Below are positions 54,196 through 63,032 of a stretch of 64,000 nt of DNA, piece after piece. The position numbers and the translations under genes were made by a program. Every line of letters starts with the position of its first letter. The stretch's first letter is position 1. Source of the DNA: Microbacterium sp. LWO12-1.2 (lineage in GTDB: Bacteria; Actinomycetota; Actinomycetes; Actinomycetales; Microbacteriaceae); the NCBI RefSeq assembly GCF_040675875.1, contig NZ_JBEGII010000001.1, positions 2,232,001 to 2,296,000 of the forward strand, read 5' to 3'. The notes beneath the pieces are model-generated. The model ran no database searches and was not told where the DNA came from. It saw only the letters and a program-made list of their open reading frames with translations.

Positions 54196-54915
54196 CTACT
54201 CCGGCTTACGGGCGCGGTGCAGGGCGACGATGCCGAAGGTGAGGTTGCGGTAAGCGACATCGGTCCAGCCCGCATCGCGGATCCATGCCGACAGCTTCTT
54301 CTGGTCGGGCCAGTCACGGATCGACTCGTTCAGATAGTCGTAGGCGTCACCGTTCGTGCCGGCGACGCGCGCGACCCGCGGGAGGACCTTGTCGTTGTAG
54401 AACCGGTAGGCGCCGCGGAACAGCGTGCCCGGCGGGGTCGAGAACTCGTTGATCACGAGGCGTCCACCAGGCTTGGTGACGCGGAACAGCTCGCGCAGCG
54501 CCTTCTGGGGATCGCTGACGTTGCGCAGTGCGTACGACATCGTGACGGCGTCGAACTCGGCATCCCCGAACGGCAGGTTCGTGGCGTCTGCCTCGACGAA
54601 CGAGAGGTTGCGCATCGCCCCGTGGCGTCGCTGACCCTCGGCCAGCATGCCCGGCGAGAAGTCGGCCGCGACGACCTGGGCGCCGCTGCGGGCGAGCGAT
54701 GCGGACGACGAGGCGGTGCCGGCCCCCAGATCGAGGATCCGCTCCCCCGGCTTCGGGGCGACGGCGCGAGTGGTCGCGGCACGCCACAGCGCATCGTTGC
54801 CGAAGGTCATCGCCGTGTTGGTGCGGTCGTATCCGGCCGCGACCTGGTCGAACATGCCGCTGACGCGGGCGGGGTCCTTGCCGAGATCGGCGCGATTGGG
54901 CTCGTTCGAGGTCAC
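54196..54915 (-). CDS. menG: Demethylmenaquinone methyltransferase
   Basis: SAM-dependent methylation of demethylmenaquinone, last step of menaquinone synthesis. 239 residues: MFDQVAAGYDRTNTAMTFGN, SAM motif ILDLGAGTASSSASLA, and the family region SYALRNVSDPQKALRELFRV, KPGGRLVINEFSTP. Two starts compete: GTG 54936 overlaps the DUF402 stop as GTGA (coupling), and GTG 54915 has TACACT seven bases upstream (leaderless). I list the latter; the former adds seven residues. Confidence 0.93.
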   Translation of the reverse strand: MTSNEPNRADLGKDPARVSGMFDQVAAGYDRTNTAMTFGNDALWRAATTRAVAPKPGERILDLGAGTASSSASLARSGAQVVAADFSPGMLAEGQRRHGAMRNLSFVEADATNLPFGDAEFDAVTMSYALRNVSDPQKALRELFRVTKPGGRLVINEFSTPPGTLFRGAYRFYNDKVLPRVARVAGTNGDAYDYLNESIRDWPDQKKLSAWIRDAGWTDVAYRNLTFGIVALHRARKPE

Positions 54916-54932
54916 CTGACCCAGTGTAGATG

Positions 54933-55490
54933 TCACGACCTGGGGGCGAGCCGCAGGGCCTCGAGTCGATCGAGCCAGATGTCGGCCGTCGCGTCGTCGA
55001 AAGGAGCGACCTGTCGGCGGACCCGGTCCTCCAGGTCGAGCGCGAGAGCTTCCAGGCGCGACATCACCTCAGTGGGATAGCCGTAGCGGATGCTGTGCTC
55101 CGCCCACTCGTCGCGGTCGTCGACCCAGGTTCCGCGCTCCCCCTCGACGCGCACGACATCGAGGTCCATGTCGATGCCGGTCGCGAGCAGCGGGTCATCC
55201 GACCACCGCACCTCCCACCCGAGGTCGATGTAGATGCGCATGCCGTGAGGATGGTTCCGGTTGACGGTGAGAGCGAAGTCGCCCTCGGGCGCGACGAGAG
55301 TGACGTTGGGCCCGGCCGCGATAAAGGCGGCACCGGGACGGGCGCTGCGCCATCCCACCGGCTGCCCGAGCCAGTCGCCCCACTCGTCGGCGCCGAGGTA
55401 CACGCACTCGTGCCGCCAGTGCGGCGAGCCGTCCCACTTGCGCCACTGGAAGATCATCTCGGCACCTGCTGCGGGACGTGCGTCACTCAT
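54933..55490 (-). CDS. DUF402-domain protein
   Basis: 185 residues with the DUF402 pattern: GWRSARPGAAFIAAGP, IYIDLGWEVRWSDDPLLATG and DMDLDVVRVEGERGTWVDDR with the acidic residues that bind metal and phosphate in characterised nucleoside-phosphatase relatives (FomD/Ntdp type). Actual substrate unknown. It precedes menG and may overlap it by four bases. ATG 55490 has TAGGGT six bases upstream (minus strand, 55502-55497). Confidence 0.85.
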   Translation of the reverse strand: MSDARPAAGAEMIFQWRKWDGSPHWRHECVYLGADEWGDWLGQPVGWRSARPGAAFIAAGPNVTLVAPEGDFALTVNRNHPHGMRIYIDLGWEVRWSDDPLLATGIDMDLDVVRVEGERGTWVDDRDEWAEHSIRYGYPTEVMSRLEALALDLEDRVRRQVAPFDDATADIWLDRLEALRLAPRS

Positions 55491-55561
55491 GCGCCCACCC
55501 TAAGGCGACGCGCTGTGCGCGATGGCGTCCCGCCCACAGCGCCGAGTCTTAGGCTGGAGCA

Positions 55562-56809
55562 GTGAGCAGCACGCTGGTCGTGGAGACCCGAGAGATCGAT
55601 CCGGTCGAGGATCTTCTGGCCGCGGCAGACCCCGCACGGCCGCTGGCCTGGCTGCGTCGCGGTGACGGCATCGTCGCGGTGGGCGAGCCGCTGCGAGAGC
55701 TCCGCGCATCTGCCGGCTCCACCGGGCTGCGCAGTTCCGCCCTCGCGACGGCGTGGCGCTACCTGGCATCCGGAGCGCGGATCGACGACCCGGTCGGCCT
55801 GCCAGGCACCGGCCTGGTCGCCTTCGGTGCGCTGGCCTTCGACGAGAAGTCCGCCTCCGACAGCGTGCTCGTGATCCCCTCGCAGGTCATCGGGCGACAC
55901 GGCCACACGTTCTGGCGCACGACGATCCGACTCGCTGAGGCAGACGTTCCGGCCGCCACGGACGAACAGCCGTACGGACCGCACTGGGCCGGCACGGTCG
56001 GTCCGGGCGCGCAGAGCCCGCAGGGTTACCAGGACTCGGTGCGACAGGCGCTGGGGCGCATCGCCCAGGGCGAGCTGAGCAAGGTCGTGCTCGCGCGCGA
56101 CCTCACCGGCACGATCCCGGCCGGTTCCGACCTGCGGCGCCTGGTGCGCGCTCTCTCGACCGGCTACCCCGACACCTGGGCTTTCGCGGTCGACGGACTC
56201 ATCGGCGCGAGCCCCGAGACTCTGGTCACGGTGCAGAACCGCACCGTCACGGCGCGCGTGCTCGCCGGCACGGTCGGGCGCGGAGCGGATGCCGATGCCG
56301 ATACGGCCGCGTCGGCAGCGCTGGCCTCCAGCACCAAGGATCTCGACGAGCACCAGTACGCCGTGCAGAGCGTGCTCGCCTCGCTCCGACCGCACACGCG
56401 GGCCCTCGCCGCGAGCGAACAGCCGTTCCTGCTCAAGCTGCCGAACCTGTTCCACCTCGCGACCGATGTCGAGGGAGAACTCGCAGAGGGCGAGTCGGCC
56501 CTCGACCTGATCGGCGCCCTGCATCCGACCGCCGCGGTCGCCGGAACCCCGACCACCATCGCGATCGGTGTGATCCGCGAGCTCGAGCCCTTCGACCGCG
56601 GCCGCTACGCCGGGCCGGTCGGCTGGGTCGACGCGGCGGGCAACGGCGAGTGGGCGATCGCTCTGCGGTGTGCGCAGTTCGAGGCCGGAGACGACGACAT
56701 CCGCGTCACCGCCTACGCCGGCGCAGGGATCGTCGCCGGTTCCGACCCGGAGTCGGAGCTGCTCGAGACGCGTGTGAAGTTCCGCCCGCTGGTCGACGCG
56801 CTGGCCTGA
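55562..56809 (+). CDS. menF: Isochorismate synthase
   Basis: Chorismate to isochorismate, first committed step toward menaquinone. 415 residues; chorismate-binding core with IAQGELSKVVLARDL (catalytic lysine near 180), ASPETLVTVQNRTVTARVLA, STKDLDEHQYAV, HPTAAVAGTP and AGPVGWVDAAGNGEWAIALR, all typical of EntC/MenF. Salicylate synthase is excluded as less likely by the men context. GTG 55562 with TAGGCT six bases upstream (55550-55555): leaderless. Divergent from the DUF402-menG genes. Confidence 0.93.
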   Translation: MSSTLVVETREIDPVEDLLAAADPARPLAWLRRGDGIVAVGEPLRELRASAGSTGLRSSALATAWRYLASGARIDDPVGLPGTGLVAFGALAFDEKSASDSVLVIPSQVIGRHGHTFWRTTIRLAEADVPAATDEQPYGPHWAGTVGPGAQSPQGYQDSVRQALGRIAQGELSKVVLARDLTGTIPAGSDLRRLVRALSTGYPDTWAFAVDGLIGASPETLVTVQNRTVTARVLAGTVGRGADADADTAASAALASSTKDLDEHQYAVQSVLASLRPHTRALAASEQPFLLKLPNLFHLATDVEGELAEGESALDLIGALHPTAAVAGTPTTIAIGVIRELEPFDRGRYAGPVGWVDAAGNGEWAIALRCAQFEAGDDDIRVTAYAGAGIVAGSDPESELLETRVKFRPLVDALA

Positions 56810-56825
56810 GCCGCGAGACCGACGG

Positions 56826-57671
56826 TCAGCTCGCGTCGAGACGCTTCTTCTCGGCCTCGACGTCGAACTCCGCGACCGGCCACTGCGGATCGATGTCCTC
56901 CAACGCCGCGAGCAGGAGCTCCTGCACGGCCAGCCGCGCGTACCACTTGCTGTTCGCCGGGATCACGTGCCACGGCGCCGCCTGGGTCGAGGTACGGTCG
57001 AAGACGGTCTGATACGCGTCCATGTAGTGCGGCCACAGCAGACGCTCGTCGACATCGCCGGGGTTGTACTTCCAGTGCTTGTCCGGCCGCTCGAGACGCT
57101 CGCGCAGACGTGCCTTCTGCTCGTCGGGCGAGATGTGCAGCATGACCTTGATGATGCGCACGCCGGATGCCGCGACCTGCGCCTCGAACGCGTTGATGGC
57201 CTCGTAGCGGCGCTCGATCTCGGACGCGTCGGCGAGTGCGCGGACCTTGCCGATCAGCACGTCCTCGTAGTGCGAGCGATCGAACACGCCGATGAACCCC
57301 GGCTCGGGGAGGCGTTTCTCGATGCGCCACAGGAAATCGTGCTCCCGCTCCTCGGGCGTCGGGGCCTTGAACGCCGCGAGCGCCACGCCCTGCGGATCAA
57401 CACCCCCGACGACGTGCCGCACGATGCCGCCCTTGCCCGCCGAGTCCATCGCCTGCAGCACCAGCAGCACGGCGTCCTGCGCGACACCGGCGCGGCTCTC
57501 GGCGAACAGCCGTTCCTGCAGGGTGTTCAGCGACACGAGCCCCTCCTCGAGGTCGAGTTTGCCGTTCGCCTTGCCGTGCTCGTAGCCGGGAGTGCTCGCG
57601 GGGTCGACGTCGGCGAGACGGAACCCGTCGTCGACACGGAGGGTGTCTGCCCAGCGGTGCGCGTTCATCAT
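56826..57671 (-). CDS. ppk2: Polyphosphate kinase 2 family protein
   Basis: Transfers phosphate between polyphosphate and nucleotides. 281 residues, single-domain PPK2. Walker A LQAMDSAGKGGIVRHVV near 90, Walker B FDRSHYEDVLIGKV near 150, and lid KVMLHISPDEQKARLRERL near 205. Subclass (GDP/ADP-forming or AMP-using) cannot be fixed by eye. AGGATGAGCAC lies before ATG 57671. Sits between isochorismate synthase and menD, on the minus strand. Confidence 0.92.
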   Translation of the reverse strand: MMNAHRWADTLRVDDGFRLADVDPASTPGYEHGKANGKLDLEEGLVSLNTLQERLFAESRAGVAQDAVLLVLQAMDSAGKGGIVRHVVGGVDPQGVALAAFKAPTPEEREHDFLWRIEKRLPEPGFIGVFDRSHYEDVLIGKVRALADASEIERRYEAINAFEAQVAASGVRIIKVMLHISPDEQKARLRERLERPDKHWKYNPGDVDERLLWPHYMDAYQTVFDRTSTQAAPWHVIPANSKWYARLAVQELLLAALEDIDPQWPVAEFDVEAEKKRLDAS

Positions 57672-57715
57672 GTGCTCATCCTGCCCACTCTCGGCCGGTT
57701 CCGCACCTGCGGACG

Positions 57716-59383
57716 TCAGCGCGGCAGCGGGACCTCGATGAGCTGACGACCGCCGGCGGGTGTCGTGAGCACCTGGTCGAGCGCCGTGCGGGTGGTGACT
57801 CGCTGGTACTCCCAGCCGTAGGCGAGGGCCAGGTGCTCCAGTCGCACCGTGTGCGGCGTGTAGAAGGCGCGATCGAGATCCGCCGGCAGTGCGGAGCCCG
57901 CGACCTCGAGCGAGTCGAAGATCGTGCCGCCCCCGTCGTTGCCGACGATGACCTGCAGCCGCGGCTCGGTCTCGTCCGGCGGAAGGAGGAGGGATCCGAC
58001 GTCGTGCAGGAAGGTGAGGTCGCCCAGCAGCACGCGGGTGACGCCGGGAGCACCGCCCGCCTGACTCGCGAGCGCGATGCCCGTGGCGGTGGCGATCGTG
58101 CCGTCGATGCCTGCGAGACCGCGGTTGGCGTGCACCGGCACCTTCTTGCCGCCGAGGACGGCGTCTGCCACGCGCACGAGCCGCGATGACCCGAACATCA
58201 GGCGGTCGTGCGGCCACGTGGCACGCCACACGGAATCGACGAGCAGTTCCCGATCGAGCGGCCGGCGCACCGCATCGAGCTCGGCGCGCACGGCCTCGCG
58301 TCGAGCGGCGAAGTGCGTTGACGAGAGTCCGTCCTGGTCGGGCGCCGCCTCACTGAGATCGACGGCCGCCGCCGCCGACGCTTCGAGCCACGCGCCGAGC
58401 CACTCCCGGTCGGGGGCACCATCGGCGACGGCCACGGATCCCACCGCGGTCGTGCGGTGGTTCAGGTCGAGTTCCTCGCCGCCTCGCCGCACCGCCACGA
58501 CATCGATGTCCGCGCGGGAGAGCAGTGCCGTGACCTCCCGGCTCAGCGTGGGATGCCCGAGCACGACGGCACGCTGGATGCGGCCGCCCAGCTCATCGAC
58601 GCGGAGAAGCCCTCGGTAGCCGTGCACGATCTGGCGTCCGAACCGCGCTCCGCTGACGATCTCGGCGATCAGGGGCCAGGCTCCGGCGTGGGCGATCTCC
58701 TCGGCCGTCGCTCCGGCATCCGCACCGGCGATGACGACCGTGCGAGGTCCTCGTTCCAGCACGAACGGCTCACCGGTCACGATCGCAGGTGCCGCGCCAG
58801 GGATCACCTCGCGCGGAGAGGCGCCGCCCGACAGCGGCTCGCGCGACGGCAGGTTGAGGTGCACAGGGCCGGCCACCCCGGCATGACCATGTGCGGCGTC
58901 GGCGCCGAGCGCGCGAGAGACGACGCGAGCTGCCAGCCCCGACCATTCGTCGCCGACCATCGGCACCGGGGCATCGATCTCTTCGCGCGCCCACGAGGAG
59001 AACATCCCCGGCTGCGTGGTGGCCTGGTTCGCCCCGACGCCGCGCAGCTCCGGCGGGCGGTCAGCCGTCAGCAGCAGCAGCGGCACGCCGGAGTGGAAGG
59101 CTTCCATGGCCGCGGGCAGGAGATTCGCCGCTGCGGTGCCCGAGGTGCAGACCACGGCGGCCGGGAGTCCGGTCTCGCGCGCTATGCCCAGCGCGGTGAA
59201 TCCGGCGACGCGCTCGTCGATGCGCACGTGCACGCGCAGCAGACCCTCATCGGCCCGACGGACCGCGGCGAGCGCGAGCGCCTGAGAACGCGAACCCGGC
59301 GAGAGCACGAGGTCGCGCACACCATGCGCGATCAGTTCGGCGATCAGCGAAGCCGCCGCGTCGGAGGCGGGCGACGAGGTCAC
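57716..59383 (-). CDS. menD: SEPHCHC synthase, thiamine diphosphate enzyme of menaquinone synthesis
   Basis: Joins 2-oxoglutarate-derived succinic semialdehyde-ThDP to isochorismate. 555 residues: DLVLSPGSRSQALALA (25-40), VCTSGTAAANLLPAAME (catalytic ThDP glutamate region is earlier, RIDERVAGF), and the C-terminal ThDP loop VIVGNDGGGTIFDSL near 488. GTG 59383 overlaps the upstream PLDc_N-type gene stop by four bases (GTGA); the frame is open further but overlaps that gene. Confidence 0.95.
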   Translation of the reverse strand: MTSSPASDAAASLIAELIAHGVRDLVLSPGSRSQALALAAVRRADEGLLRVHVRIDERVAGFTALGIARETGLPAAVVCTSGTAAANLLPAAMEAFHSGVPLLLLTADRPPELRGVGANQATTQPGMFSSWAREEIDAPVPMVGDEWSGLAARVVSRALGADAAHGHAGVAGPVHLNLPSREPLSGGASPREVIPGAAPAIVTGEPFVLERGPRTVVIAGADAGATAEEIAHAGAWPLIAEIVSGARFGRQIVHGYRGLLRVDELGGRIQRAVVLGHPTLSREVTALLSRADIDVVAVRRGGEELDLNHRTTAVGSVAVADGAPDREWLGAWLEASAAAAVDLSEAAPDQDGLSSTHFAARREAVRAELDAVRRPLDRELLVDSVWRATWPHDRLMFGSSRLVRVADAVLGGKKVPVHANRGLAGIDGTIATATGIALASQAGGAPGVTRVLLGDLTFLHDVGSLLLPPDETEPRLQVIVGNDGGGTIFDSLEVAGSALPADLDRAFYTPHTVRLEHLALAYGWEYQRVTTRTALDQVLTTPAGGRQLIEVPLPR

Positions 59384-59730
59384 GCGCGAGGTTCCGGCGC
59401 CGGACCTTCGTCGGTCTCGTCGTCCAGGCGTGCGAGCTCCTCTTCGAGGCGGCGGATGCGCGCATCCTGCTCGGTCTTGCTGATGCTGCGCAGGAACGCG
59501 GGATCGTCGTCGGGAGCGAGCACCCGTGCGACGCCCTGGTCGTTGGCGCGGCGGCGTCCGATCACGAACCAGAGGATCCCGCCGATGACCGGAATGAGGA
59601 TCACGATGGCCAACCACACGGGCTTTCGCACGCCACGATGCCGCGTCGCCGGCTGCACAGCGCAGTCGACGATGCTGAACACCCAGAACACGGCGGCGAG
59701 GAAGCCGCCGACGATCAGTAGTCTCGCCAC
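59380..59730 (-). CDS. PLDc_N-domain membrane protein
   Basis: 116 residues from GTG 59730. Two membrane helices (LLIVGGFLAAVFWVFSIVDC; VWLAIVILIPVIGGILWFVI) with the PLDc_N signature VQPATRHRGVRKPVW between them, then a cytoplasmic coiled-coil-like acidic tail (LRSISKTEQDARIRRLEEEL). Such proteins often accompany menaquinone genes in actinobacteria; the function is unknown. TACACT six bases upstream (minus strand, 59742-59737) marks a leaderless start. Overlaps menD by four bases. Confidence 0.82.
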   Translation of the reverse strand: MARLLIVGGFLAAVFWVFSIVDCAVQPATRHRGVRKPVWLAIVILIPVIGGILWFVIGRRRANDQGVARVLAPDDDPAFLRSISKTEQDARIRRLEEELARLDDETDEGPAPEPRA

Positions 59731-59811
59731 CCTTCCAGTGTAAGCCGGTCGGCAGGAGCCGGGTCCGCCTCCCGATCCGCACCGAAGCGCCGTTGCTAGA
59801 CTGCGCGGGAA

Positions 59812-60237
59812 ATGCCGCCCTCGATGTCGTCTCCGCCGCTGCGAGTGCGGACCGAGCAGATGCTGCTGGCGAAGATCGTCACGGCCCTCGGTCTCGCGCT
59901 CCTGCTCGTCGTGGGCGCCTGGTCGACTTCGCGCGGCGATGCCGATGTGCATGCGGCTCTCTGCCTCGCTCCCGGAGTGTCAGCTCCCGCTGCCACCGCA
60001 TCCGCCGAGCACCATGACGAGGTCGCCGCGGTCGATGTGCTGTCGTCGGATGCTGCGCTCTGCGTGATCGCCGTGCTCTGCGGCGTCGCGCTCGTGCTCC
60101 TGCTGCGCCGCCTGCTCGCAGGCACCCGTGGCGTTCCGGCCCGAAGATCACCCCGGACGGCACAGCCGGCGCGTGCGGGCCCGCACCGGGTCCCCTCCGC
60201 TCTCAGCCTCATCCAGCTCTCCATCTCCCGCACCTGA
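59812..60237 (+). CDS. Small membrane protein, DUF6153-like, hypothetical
   Basis: 141 residues with two hydrophobic segments (IVTALGLALLLVVGAW near 21 and AALCVIAVLCGVALVLLL near 81), a His/Asp-containing extracytoplasmic loop (ATASAEHHDEVAAVD), and an Arg/Pro-rich C-terminus ending LSLIQLSISRT. The layout fits DUF6153 proteins I recall from Microbacterium, but confidence is limited. TAGACT is nine bases upstream of the ATG. It precedes a DsbA-like gene by 73 bp and may share its transcript. Confidence 0.55.
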   Translation: MPPSMSSPPLRVRTEQMLLAKIVTALGLALLLVVGAWSTSRGDADVHAALCLAPGVSAPAATASAEHHDEVAAVDVLSSDAALCVIAVLCGVALVLLLRRLLAGTRGVPARRSPRTAQPARAGPHRVPSALSLIQLSISRT

Positions 60238-60310
60238 ACGACAGCGCGTCGAACGAGCCGCTGCGCGCGGCCCCCTTCCCCTGTCGTTGCACCTGTACCT
60301 GGAGACCCCT

Positions 60311-60964
60311 ATGAAAACCTCTGTCAAGGCGACCCTGATCGCCATCGCCGTCGCCGTCGTCCTGTTGATCGTCGGCATCGTCTTCGCCATCACGCAGCGC
60401 GCCGCCACACCGGAGCCGCAGGCCGGAGAGAAGCTGCAGACCGTCCGCTCCGACTCGCACGTGCTCGACCAGGGTGGCGCGGATGCCGTCACGGTCGTCG
60501 AGTTCCTCGACTTCGAGTGCGAGGCATGCGGCGCGTTCTACCCGATCGTGGAGGAGCTCCGCGCGACCTATGCGGGAGACATCACCTACGTGGTGCGCTA
60601 CTTCCCGCTCCCCGGGCACATCAACTCGACCCAGGCCGCACTCGCCGCCGAAGCCGCCGCTCGACAGGACCGGTTCGAGGACATGTACCACCGCCTGTTC
60701 GAGACCCAGGCGCAGTGGGGTGAGGGATCCGAGGAGACCCCGGCGGTGTTCCGCGCCTTCGCCGAGGACCTCGGGCTCGACATGGAGGCGTACGACGCCG
60801 CGATCGCCGACCCCGCCACGTTGCAGCGCGTGGAGTCGGACAAGGCCGACGGCGAGAAGCTGGGGGTGAGCAGCACGCCCTCGTTCTTCATCGACGGCCA
60901 AGCCGTGGTGCTGCAGGAGTGGGACGACCTCGAGCAGGCGATCGAGAAGGCAGTGAACGGCTGA
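60311..60964 (+). CDS. DsbA-family thioredoxin-like protein, membrane-anchored
   Basis: 217 residues. N-terminal membrane anchor (TLIAIAVAVVLLIVGIVFAI), then a thioredoxin fold with active site DFECEACGAF near residue 78 and cis-proline loop SSTPSFFIDGQ near 192. Predicted to act on exported protein thiols, like the homologue at 20133-20801 with CPVC. The C-E-A-C pair suggests a different redox potential; this is inference. GGAGACCCCT directly precedes ATG 60311. Confidence 0.88.
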   Translation: MKTSVKATLIAIAVAVVLLIVGIVFAITQRAATPEPQAGEKLQTVRSDSHVLDQGGADAVTVVEFLDFECEACGAFYPIVEELRATYAGDITYVVRYFPLPGHINSTQAALAAEAAARQDRFEDMYHRLFETQAQWGEGSEETPAVFRAFAEDLGLDMEAYDAAIADPATLQRVESDKADGEKLGVSSTPSFFIDGQAVVLQEWDDLEQAIEKAVNG

Positions 60965-61062
60965 CGCCGGCCTCCCTGTCGGTGCCCGCTCCGGCACCGA
61001 CAGGGTTCACGTCGCATCCTGCTGCCCCCGATACGCTGAGGGCACACCGTGGAAAGGACCCG

Positions 61063-61875
61063 ATGACGATGGATCTGACCTCTGTTCTGGCCGTGACGCA
61101 CAACTCGCGTGAGCTGTCGGGCTTGCCGACCTCGGACGGCGGGACTCTGGCCTCCGGCATCCTCTTCCGCTCGGATGCGCTGGGCGCTCTCACCGACGAG
61201 GGGCTGCAGGGACTGGTCGATCTCGGAATCGGGACGGTCATCGATCTGCGCACGGAGGGCGAGCGCTCCCGGTCGGCCGATCGACTGCCGGCCGATGGCA
61301 GCATCACGCTGATCCCGCTGTCGGTGCAGGGCGGAGCCATGGACGAAATGGTGCAGAAGCTGCTGCCGGCCACCGACGGCACCCCGCTCTCCGACACGCA
61401 GCTCGCCGAGGTGCTCGACCGGGTGCCGACACTGGAGGATCTGTACACCGCGATCCTCGGGGGCAGTGCCACGCAGTTCGCGACCGTCGCCCGCGCCGTG
61501 ATCACCGCATCCGGCACTGATCGGCCCGGAGTGCTGTTCCACTGCACCGCCGGCAAGGACCGCACCGGTCTCGCGGCTGCACTTCTGCTGCAGGTCGCCG
61601 GTGTGCCGCGCGCAGCCATCGTCGAGGACTACACCCGGACCGGAACGAACCTCGCACGCGGTTTCGCCGAGGCGCTGACGGGCCTCATCACCGCGATCGG
61701 CATACCGCTCACCCCGCGCCTGAAGACGCTCGCCACCGAATCGCCGGCCTCGGCCATCGAAGCCGCGCTCGACTGGATCGAGAGCGAGCACGGCGATGCG
61801 GCCGGGTACCTGCGCAGCGGCGGCCTGACCGACGACGAGATCACCGCGCTGCGGCGGGTGCTGCGCGGCGCATAG
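61063..61875 (+). CDS. Tyrosine/serine protein phosphatase, PtpB-like
   Basis: 270 residues with the phosphatase loop HCTAGKDRTG (catalytic Cys about 167, Arg about 173) and the N-terminal NSRELSGLPTSDGGTLASG / LFRSDAL pattern of the Y_phosphatase3 (PtpB) family. The DRTG form also acts on phosphoinositides in some members. GGAAAGGA upstream supports ATG 61063; ATG 61069 is an alternative. Monocistronic. Confidence 0.92.
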   Translation: MTMDLTSVLAVTHNSRELSGLPTSDGGTLASGILFRSDALGALTDEGLQGLVDLGIGTVIDLRTEGERSRSADRLPADGSITLIPLSVQGGAMDEMVQKLLPATDGTPLSDTQLAEVLDRVPTLEDLYTAILGGSATQFATVARAVITASGTDRPGVLFHCTAGKDRTGLAAALLLQVAGVPRAAIVEDYTRTGTNLARGFAEALTGLITAIGIPLTPRLKTLATESPASAIEAALDWIESEHGDAAGYLRSGGLTDDEITALRRVLRGA

Positions 61876-61889
61876 CCCACAGGCCGAGA

Positions 61890-62945
61890 TCAGCCGACGT
61901 CGAGTCGCAGGATCCGGTCGTCGCCATCTGCCGGATCGCCCCGACCGTCGGTGTTGTTCGTGACGATCCAGAGCGAGCCATCAGGGGCGACGACCGCGTC
62001 GCGCAGACGGCCGACCTCTCCGCGGAACCACTCGGATGACGTCGCCAGGTCGTCGAGCGGCACGACCCGCAGCCGCTCACCGCGCAGGTTCGCGATCACG
62101 ATCCGGTCGCCCAGCACCGCGATGCCGCTCGGGCTGGCGTCCGACGGCGCCCACTGCTGGACGGGGTCGATGTAGTCCTCGTCACCGGCGATGCCCTCGA
62201 CGGCGGGCCACCCATAGTTGCCCCCCGCCTCGATCACGTTCAGCTCGTCCCACGTGTCCTGCCCGAACTCGCTCGCGTACATCGTCCCCGCCGCATCCCA
62301 GGCGATGCCCTGCGGGTTCCGGTGACCGTAGCTGTACACGGGCGAGCCGTCGAACGGGTTGTCGTCCGGCACGTCACCGTCGGGCGTGAGCCGCAGGATC
62401 TTTCCCGACAGGGCATCGCGATCCTGTGCGCTGTCGCGGTCCCCCGCATCGCCCGCCGTGACGTACAGCATGCCGTCCGGTCCGAAGGCGATGCGGCCGC
62501 CGTTGTGAGTGCCGGCCGAGGGGATGCCGTCGAACACGGTCGTGGGTGGGCCGAGCGCGAGCGCTCCTGGATCGCCGAGGATCTCACGGCTCTCGATGCG
62601 GTTCCCGTCGGCGGCCGTGAAGTACGTATAGAGGTCGCCGCCGTGCACCGCGAGCCCGAGGAGCCCGCCCTCGCCCCCGCCGGCCACACCATCGATGACG
62701 GCGACCTCGCGGACTGCGCCGTCGTCGCCGAGCTCGAGCACGCGGCCACTGTCGCGTTCGCTCACGAGCGGGATACCGTCGTGGAACACGATCGACCACG
62801 GCGCCTCCAGCCCCTCGGCGACGACCTCGGATGACGGCTCTGGATCGTTTCCGGCAGGGGCGGATCCCGGCTGCGGCGTGCATGCGGCGAGCGCCAGCAT
62901 CGCGACGGTCATCGCCGCGAGCATCCCGCCCCGCCTCATCGCCAT
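61890..62945 (-). CDS. PQQ-dependent-type sugar dehydrogenase lipoprotein (GSDH/YliI family)
   Basis: 351 residues; lipoprotein signal with lipobox LALAAC (about residue 22). Beta-propeller of soluble glucose/sorbosone dehydrogenases: EAPWSIVFHDG, GGEGGLLGLAVHG, GTHNGGRIAFGPDGMLYVT, VYSYGHRNPQGIAW and ASEFGQDTWDELNVI. The catalytic histidine is in THNGGR or GLLG region by homology. Whether PQQ is made or imported here is unknown. GGAGGATTC precedes ATG 62945. Confidence 0.9.
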   Translation of the reverse strand: MAMRRGGMLAAMTVAMLALAACTPQPGSAPAGNDPEPSSEVVAEGLEAPWSIVFHDGIPLVSERDSGRVLELGDDGAVREVAVIDGVAGGGEGGLLGLAVHGGDLYTYFTAADGNRIESREILGDPGALALGPPTTVFDGIPSAGTHNGGRIAFGPDGMLYVTAGDAGDRDSAQDRDALSGKILRLTPDGDVPDDNPFDGSPVYSYGHRNPQGIAWDAAGTMYASEFGQDTWDELNVIEAGGNYGWPAVEGIAGDEDYIDPVQQWAPSDASPSGIAVLGDRIVIANLRGERLRVVPLDDLATSSEWFRGEVGRLRDAVVAPDGSLWIVTNNTDGRGDPADGDDRILRLDVG

Positions 62946-63032
62946 GAATCCTCCCTCCTCCATCCCACACCGAACGACGCTTTCGGGGAAGGGCGGATGT
63001 GCGCGCGCCGCCGCCCTCGCTACGCTGAGCGC

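Noticed and set aside
59731..59952. N-terminal extension of the PLDc_N-type protein
   Set aside because: The added residues are Arg/Gly-rich and non-coding in character; GTG 59730 has a leaderless -10 at the right distance and precedes the first helix.
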